DNA of 9,417 bases from Ignavibacteriales bacterium (lineage in GTDB: Bacteria; Bacteroidota; Ignavibacteria; UBA10030), in contig JACRFF010000329.1 of NCBI GenBank assembly GCA_016218005.1, forward strand, positions 1 through 9,417, read 5' to 3'. Below the pieces are notes generated by a model. It ran no database searches and was not told where the DNA came from. It worked only from the letters and a program-made list of their open reading frames with translations. Made by a program: the position numbers and the translations under genes. Shown piece after piece: positions 5,266-9,417 of the stretch. Each line of letters opens with the position of its first letter. The stretch's first letter is position 1.

Positions 5266-6156
5266 ATGCCGGTTGGATTTGTCGGTTTGGGATTGATGGG
5301 CGCGGCTATGGCTGATCGGTTGGAAAAAGCCGGCTATCGTTTAGCGATTTACAATCGAACGAAGAGCAAGGCTCAACGTTTTATAACGCGTGGAGCCGTG
5401 TGGTGTGATTCTCCCCGCGCAGTGGCAGAACAGTGCGATGTCGTATTCACTATGATTTCAACTCCCGCGGTGCTCGAAATCGTTGCGAAGGAGATTCGAG
5501 CGGGATTGAAACAGGGCGGCATTCACGTTGATTGCAGCACGGTTTCTCCCGATGTTACCCGCAGCTTGGAACAAGCGTATGACCGTGCGGGTTGTCATTT
5601 TCTCCACGCGCCGGTATTGGGAAGTGTGCCGCAAGTTGTGGAAGGGTCGCTGTTATTTTTCGTCGGTGGAAAAGATGAACCGTTCCGGCGTGTCGAGCCG
5701 ATGCTGAAAACTATCGGAAGCACGATGTGGAGATTCGAGCGCGTTGAACAGGCGACGACGGTGAAGCTTATCTGCAATTCATTTATTGCCGGCATGATCG
5801 GCGTGTTGACGCAAGCGCTTGTGTTTGCGAAGCAAGCCGGTATCGAACAACGGGCTATCGTCGATATCATCGGCCACTCGGCTATGCGAGCCCCGATGTA
5901 CGAAACAAAGGGAAATCAAATCATCGCTCGAAATTTTACGCCGAGATTTTTCGTCGAGCACTTGCTGAAGGACGTCAATTTGTTTATCGAAGCAGGGAAG
6001 AGCATTCACGCACCCGTTGTGCTGGCAGAAGTTATCCAACGGTTATTCTCGCGGGCCATCGAGATGGGTTTGGCGCAGGAAGATTATTCTGCCGTTGTGA
6101 AGGTGTTGGAAGAAATGACGGGCACGCAGAACGCGAAGACAAGCAGCAGAACATAA
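5266..6156 (+). CDS. NAD(P)-dependent beta-hydroxyacid dehydrogenase (3-hydroxyisobutyrate dehydrogenase family)
   Basis: This 296-residue protein of the 6-phosphogluconate/3-hydroxyisobutyrate dehydrogenase superfamily oxidises a beta-hydroxyacid or reduces the matching semialdehyde. A Rossmann fold opens with GFVGLGLMGAAMA (4-16). The NRT at 30-32 after the second strand usually signals NADP(H) preference. The substrate-binding stretch DCSTVSPDVTRS (89-100), the APVLGS...EGSLLFFVGG block (115-135), the catalytic Lys167 with Asn171 (VKLICNS) and LLKDVNLF (233-240) are all in family positions. The usual G-G after APVSG is replaced by SV, so the substrate may not be 3-hydroxyisobutyrate. Glyoxylate or succinic-semialdehyde reductases share this fold. 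The ATG follows GGAGAGAG. It diverges from the dipeptide epimerase. No terminator is evident after the stop. Confidence 0.9.
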   Translation: MPVGFVGLGLMGAAMADRLEKAGYRLAIYNRTKSKAQRFITRGAVWCDSPRAVAEQCDVVFTMISTPAVLEIVAKEIRAGLKQGGIHVDCSTVSPDVTRSLEQAYDRAGCHFLHAPVLGSVPQVVEGSLLFFVGGKDEPFRRVEPMLKTIGSTMWRFERVEQATTVKLICNSFIAGMIGVLTQALVFAKQAGIEQRAIVDIIGHSAMRAPMYETKGNQIIARNFTPRFFVEHLLKDVNLFIEAGKSIHAPVVLAEVIQRLFSRAIEMGLAQEDYSAVVKVLEEMTGTQNAKTSSRT

Positions 6157-6639
6157 AAGGGAGGATACAAACGCACACTTTCGGACACGCCTTTGCATTT
6201 CTTGCCGATGAATGTTACTCCCTCCGATGTTGCATACAACATCGCGGTGATGCTTAACCCGGTGAATCTCAAGTGGAAACAATTTCTCTTGCCAAGCATT
6301 AACCTTCCCACCGAATACGGCAAAGTTGGGGGCCTTTGAATGAACTGGATACACGTCGAAAGGTTCATTCCGGCCAGAGGCGTACTGCAAAATGATTTCC
6401 AATCCGAAGAACGAGTTTTGCCGGGTTTGTCGGGATGCCATCAGCCGAATGATGGACTACTACTGCAAATAAATTGCAAGGACATCCAAGCCAACGGCCA
6501 TTCTGCGATCAATCTCTGAAACAGGACAATGTGGCTGATTCCAACCCAATTGTGGGGAAAAAGGAATGTTCACCCGGTCTCTCGACCCCACGCATAAGAT
6601 ACTCAACTCCGTTTTTTCTATAAAATCCACAATTTCTTC
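6157..6639. other. gene-poor intergenic region upstream of the dcw cluster
   Basis: I find no convincing gene in this stretch. Two adjacent short open frames on the plus strand, from the ATGs at 6208 (43 codons) and following directly after its stop at about 6340 (59 codons), lack recognisable similarity and ribosome sites. A 132-codon frame on the minus strand (6441-6043) overlaps the dehydrogenase gene and looks like a shadow. The region holds the perfect palindrome CGATGTTG-cata-CAACATCG (6225-6244). It may be decayed coding DNA or a long regulatory leader. Confidence 0.5.
6225..6244. repeat. perfect inverted repeat, 8-bp arms, 4-base loop
   Basis: CGATGTTG (6225-6232) and CAACATCG (6237-6244) are exact reverse complements around CATA. 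No T-run follows on either strand, so it is not a normal terminator. It lies 69 bases after the dehydrogenase stop codon and could be a dimeric-repressor operator or an RNA hairpin. Confidence 0.6.
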
Positions 6640-6667
6640 TTGACTTTCCTTTCTATTTCTCTAAATT
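6640..6667 (+). promoter_or_regulatory. putative sigma-70-type promoter of the mraZ operon
   Basis: TTGACT (6640-6645) and TAAATT (6662-6667) are separated by 16 bases. A start near 6674 would give an mRNA leader of about 55 bases that begins just before the MraZ repeats. This is where the operator lies in characterised mraZ operons. Confidence 0.5.
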
Positions 6668-6679
6668 GCATACTCGAAG

Positions 6680-6704
6680 TGTGGAAAAGTGGGGAATATT
6701 GGTG
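6680..6704 (+). promoter_or_regulatory. MraZ operator: three direct repeats with 10-bp period
   Basis: TGTGG (6680-6684), TGGGG (6690-6694) and TGGTG (6700-6704) follow each other with 5-base spacers AAAAG and AATAT. MraZ is known to bind TGGGN direct repeats spaced by 5 bases in its own leader and to repress the dcw operon. The first and third copies each deviate by one base from TGGG. The last copy ends 25 bases before the mraZ start codon. Confidence 0.7.
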
Positions 6705-6729
6705 AGCACATTTTTTCTGAGATTTCACT

Positions 6730-7182
6730 ATGTCTTCATTCAAAGGTAGTTTCGCCTATACGGTTGACAACAAGGGTCGCATTGCTCTTCCGGCAAAGTT
6801 GCGGAAGAATGTAATGCCGGCGGCGAATGATTCGTTCGTGGTTACGCGCGGCTTTGAGAAATGCCTGTACCTCTATCCACAAGATGAATGGAACCGGCTG
6901 GAGGAAAAAGTGCGTGCACTCTCGTTTGCGGATGCACAGCATCGTTTTTTCGTGCGAACATTATTTGAGTGGGCAACCGATTGTCAGCTTGATACGCAAT
7001 CCCGGTTTAGCGTTCCTCAAACTCTGCTCGACTTTGCCGGGATAGCAAAAGAAAAAGAAGTGATGGTCATTGGTGTGCTGGAACGGGTGGAGATCTGGGA
7101 CCCGGCGGTGTTCGGTGAGTACAAGAAAAACCAACCCGCCACGTATGAAACTGTTGCGGAAACCTTGCTTCACAAAACGTAA
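6730..7182 (+). CDS. mraZ: MraZ, transcriptional regulator of the dcw cluster
   Basis: This 150-residue protein is of the usual MraZ length, with two SpoVT-AbrB-type half domains. The first carries DNKGRIALPAKLR (13-25). The second carries LDTQSRFSVPQTLL (87-100), followed by VIGVLERVEIW (113-123). MraZ forms a ring-shaped oligomer, binds repeats in its own promoter region and represses the cell division and wall genes downstream. The ribosome site is weak (GAG about 9 bases before ATG). It is the first gene of the operon, with its likely operator at 6680-6704 and rsmH starting 11 bases after its stop. All features look intact. Confidence 0.97.
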   Translation: MSSFKGSFAYTVDNKGRIALPAKLRKNVMPAANDSFVVTRGFEKCLYLYPQDEWNRLEEKVRALSFADAQHRFFVRTLFEWATDCQLDTQSRFSVPQTLLDFAGIAKEKEVMVIGVLERVEIWDPAVFGEYKKNQPATYETVAETLLHKT

Positions 7183-7193
7183 CACGAGGTCTG

Positions 7194-8135
7194 GTGGTGA
7201 ATCACCACAACACCGCATACCATACTCCGGTGTTGTTACGCTCGGCAGTCGATGCGATCATCAATGATCCATCGGGCGTTTATGTGGATGCAACAATTGG
7301 TGGAGGAGGCCATGCGGAAGCGATTCTTCGCCGGTTGCTACCCGATGCGAAACTTATTGGACTTGACCAAGATGACGATGCGCTCAACGCTGCCACCATG
7401 CGCCTTGCTGAATTTGAAGCAAGGGTTGTTTTGCGCAAATCCAATTTTAGTAAACTGGCCGATGTGATTACCGAACTCGGCGTCGGTCCGGTGCGCGGAA
7501 TTTTGTTTGATCTGGGCGTTTCTTCCATTCAGCTTGATGCGCCGGGAAAGGGATTCAGTTTTCAGATCGATGAGCCGCTCGACATGCGGATGGATCGGAC
7601 GCTTGTTCGGTCGGCGGAGCGCATTATCAATGAGTTTGCGGTGGAGGAACTTGCAAGGATGTTCTGGCAATACGGCGAGGAAAGAAACTCGCGCCGTATC
7701 GCCCGCGCGATCATTCAACAACGAGAGCGAGGAGCGATTGCTACGACCGGTCAATTAGCAAAAGTCGTCGAGTCGGTTGTTCCGGGAAGATTTCTTGTGA
7801 AATCGCTCGCCCGAATTTTTCAAGCCCTGCGCATTGAAGTGAATGACGAATTGAACAACTTGCAGCGCGGCCTTGAATCAGCAATCAATTCCTTAGTTGT
7901 CGGCGGGAGGCTTGTCGTGATTTCCTACCACTCTCTTGAAGATAGAATTGTAAAGACCGTGCTTCGGAATGCTTCGGCAACCACGTTGCCCAGCGGACAT
8001 CTCTTGGCTGCAAATATTCCTGCCTCGCCAAGGATGAAACTCATTTCGAAGAAACCGCTCATGCCGGAGCGCGACGAGATTGATGCGAATCCGCGTGCCC
8101 GAAGCGCCAAGATGCGAATAGCCGAGCGCCTTTGA
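7194..8135 (+). CDS. rsmH: 16S rRNA (cytosine(1402)-N(4))-methyltransferase RsmH (MraW)
   Basis: This 313-residue SAM-dependent enzyme methylates N4 of C1402 in the 16S rRNA decoding centre. Motifs in order are HTPVLL (10-15), the SAM loop DATIGGGGHA (32-41), GLDQD (56-60), FDLGVSSIQLD (105-115), PLDMRMD (128-134), YGEERNSRRIA (160-170), RIFQALRIEVNDEL (207-220) and ISYHSLEDRIVK (243-254). The length is typical. Two adjacent GTG codons (7194 and 7197) could start it. The GAGGT at 7186-7190 is better spaced for 7197, which would shorten the protein by one residue. Its stop abuts the ftsL start with no gap, which suggests translational coupling. Confidence 0.97.
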   Translation: MVNHHNTAYHTPVLLRSAVDAIINDPSGVYVDATIGGGGHAEAILRRLLPDAKLIGLDQDDDALNAATMRLAEFEARVVLRKSNFSKLADVITELGVGPVRGILFDLGVSSIQLDAPGKGFSFQIDEPLDMRMDRTLVRSAERIINEFAVEELARMFWQYGEERNSRRIARAIIQQRERGAIATTGQLAKVVESVVPGRFLVKSLARIFQALRIEVNDELNNLQRGLESAINSLVVGGRLVVISYHSLEDRIVKTVLRNASATTLPSGHLLAANIPASPRMKLISKKPLMPERDEIDANPRARSAKMRIAERL

Positions 8136-8696
8136 ATGCCAGACACTGCCAACGATACGTCCCTGATTGATTCATATCTTCGCCGTGCAACTGACGCAAT
8201 TTCTTTTGGCGACGGAAAGAGCACGTCTCAACATTCCGATTCCTCTTTGCATCGTCCAATGGATGAAACGCCCCGCGTGTTCGGCGGAACACTTTCATCT
8301 CCCCATCCTCCTTCTGTCGAAACCGCACCGGTTCTACCGCGGAATCGGAAAGTAGTACGCCGCAAGATATCCACGTTCAATTTGATTCTCGTACTCTTGA
8401 CCAGCGCTGTTGCGATCGTGTTGTACATCGGCAATGTCATTCGGGTGGGCGAGCTTGCGGGTGAAATTGGGAAGCTGCAAGAAGCGCATCAACGAAATCT
8501 CAACGACCAAGAAATTCTCCGCGCTCATATCAATCACCTGTCGAGTCTTGACCGTATTCAATCCATGGCGGAAAAAACCCTGGGCTTGGTTAATCCCAAG
8601 CAACCGACGGTATGGATGGATATCGACCGCGAGAAAGTGCAAGAAGTGGCGAGCGATATCGCCGAGGCACGTGAACGGCGGCTAAAAAAGAAATGA
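8136..8696 (+). CDS. ftsL: FtsL-like septum formation protein
   Basis: This 186-residue bitopic membrane protein has a polar N-terminal tail of about 78 residues, basic just before the membrane (RNRKVVRRK, 69-77). One transmembrane helix follows (about 80-101), then an extracytoplasmic heptad-rich segment (about 104-150) ending in AEKTLGLVNPKQPTVWM. That ending is typical of FtsL/DivIC. FtsL joins FtsB and FtsQ and activates FtsWI at the septum. Identification rests on topology, this motif and position between rsmH and ftsI, since the family is poorly conserved in sequence. The cytoplasmic tail is longer than in E. coli FtsL (about 35 residues). Its ATG follows the rsmH stop directly, and its stop overlaps the ftsI start in ATGA. 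Confidence 0.85.
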   Translation: MPDTANDTSLIDSYLRRATDAISFGDGKSTSQHSDSSLHRPMDETPRVFGGTLSSPHPPSVETAPVLPRNRKVVRRKISTFNLILVLLTSAVAIVLYIGNVIRVGELAGEIGKLQEAHQRNLNDQEILRAHINHLSSLDRIQSMAEKTLGLVNPKQPTVWMDIDREKVQEVASDIAEARERRLKKK

Positions 8697-9417
8697 CGAA
8701 CACTGCGCAACAAGCCCAGCCAGTTCCCGGGTCGGGCGTAAAGGAGTTCCGTCGACGCTTCCTGCTTCTCAAGCTTTTCTTCGCCCTATTTTTCCTCGGC
8801 GTCGTTGTTCGACTGGCGAAAGTGCAAATAATCGACGCCGCGAAGTACAAAGCAATGGGGAAAAAACAATATGAGGCGAAGTTCATTCTTCCCGCCACCC
8901 GCGGCACTATTGCTGATTGCAACGGAAACGTGCTGGTCTCGAATACGATGTTTGTTTCCTTTGCTGCTGACCCCAAGATCGTCGGAGAAGATGCAGATGA
9001 TGTTGCAGCGGCGTTTGCGCGTTATTTGGGAAAGCCCAAGACGGTCTATCTTGATAAGCTCAAAGACCCGGCGAAACGATTTGTTTGGCTGGAGCGGCGA
9101 GTAAATCCTGACGTGGCGAAACGTATCGAAGCGGCAAAACTTACCGGCGTTGTTGCCATGAACGAACCCAAGCGCATCTATCATTATGACGACCTTGCCG
9201 GTCAGCTCATCGGATTTACCGATATCGACAACAAGGGGATTTCCGGACTTGAGTTGGAAATGGAAGAGCTGTTGCGCGGCCAAAACGGATCCGTCATGAT
9301 GCAGCGCGACGGCCTTGGGCGCGTGCGGCCCTCGGTCGACTATCCGCGCACCGAACCCGCGAACGGCCACGACGTCGTTCTCACAATCAACCTTGAATAT
9401 CAGGCGATCGTCGAAGA
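8693..9417 (+). CDS. ftsI: FtsI/PBP3-type peptidoglycan D,D-transpeptidase (partial, N-terminal part)
   Basis: The first 241 codons of a class B penicillin-binding protein are present and the gene runs off the right edge. A short cytoplasmic tail with RRR (20-22) precedes a membrane anchor (about 23-40). The pedestal (dimerisation) domain follows, with RGTIADCNGNVLVSN (70-84), RIYHYDDLAGQLIGFTD (161-177), DNKGISGLE (179-187) and VVLTINLEYQ (228-237). The serine transpeptidase domain lies beyond the window. In the common RGxIxDRNG motif the Arg after Asp is Cys here (Cys76), a mild oddity. The ATG overlaps the ftsL stop by four bases. It makes septal peptidoglycan cross-links with FtsW. A SpoVD-like name is possible, but the dcw position favours ftsI. 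Confidence 0.93.
   Translation, partial: MTNTAQQAQPVPGSGVKEFRRRFLLLKLFFALFFLGVVVRLAKVQIIDAAKYKAMGKKQYEAKFILPATRGTIADCNGNVLVSNTMFVSFAADPKIVGEDADDVAAAFARYLGKPKTVYLDKLKDPAKRFVWLERRVNPDVAKRIEAAKLTGVVAMNEPKRIYHYDDLAGQLIGFTDIDNKGISGLELEMEELLRGQNGSVMMQRDGLGRVRPSVDYPRTEPANGHDVVLTINLEYQAIVE

Noticed and set aside
6043..6441. 132-codon minus-strand open frame overlapping the 3' end of the dehydrogenase gene
   Set aside because: It overlaps a well-supported gene by over 110 bases, resembles no family I know and has no clear ribosome site. It is most likely a shadow frame.
6208..6520. Two adjacent short plus-strand frames (43 and 59 codons), the first in frame with the dehydrogenase beyond its stop
   Set aside because: No ribosome sites and no recognisable motifs. 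The dehydrogenase is already of full family length, so stop readthrough is not needed.
8786..9370. 194-codon minus-strand open frame opposite ftsI
   Set aside because: The plus strand encodes a clear penicillin-binding protein N-terminus in the same interval. The minus frame has no recognisable domain and is a shadow.

Overview
The window joins a mobile-element-rich accessory stretch (about 1-4060) to a conserved cell-envelope and division stretch (about 4064-9417). The most likely source is a bacterium of the FCB group, near Ignavibacteriota/Bacteroidota. This rests on the look of the MraZ and RsmH proteins, the mraZ-rsmH-ftsL-ftsI order, and intergenic palindromes of a style I associate with uncultured members of that group. 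It is an impression from sequence, not a computed placement.

Left part (1-2660): the start of a chromosomal integron, seen from its integrase end. A full-length integron integrase (850-1803, +) sits beside an attI-type site with three GTCGACC repeats. Reading away from it on the minus strand is the first gene cassette. The cassette carries a membrane-anchored glutaredoxin-like protein (192-671) and ends in an attC recombination site (1-124) cut by the window edge. Converging on the intact integrase is a second, different integron integrase (2038-2520, -), broken just after its first catalytic arginine. Between the two lie 234 bp with strong stem-loops and a good sigma-70-like promoter reading left.

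Middle (2739-6156): a DUF1684 protein with an export signal and a Tat-exported dipeptide epimerase of the enolase superfamily lie on the minus strand. Between them is a 401-bp MITE-like element (3602-4002) with 21-bp terminal inverted repeats, a target-site duplication and four REP-like palindromes inside. Removing it leaves a gap of about 70 bp, so it probably split a two-gene operon. A beta-hydroxyacid dehydrogenase (5266-6156, +) diverges from the epimerase.

Right part (6157-9417): a 573-bp gap without a convincing gene contains a perfect 8-bp-stem palindrome. Near its right end it holds a sigma-70-like promoter and a three-repeat MraZ operator. Then comes the dcw cluster: mraZ, rsmH (mraW), ftsL and the first 241 codons of ftsI. 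These genes are separated by 11, 0 and -4 bases and so are one operon for peptidoglycan synthesis and septation. MraZ is expected to repress it through the operator.
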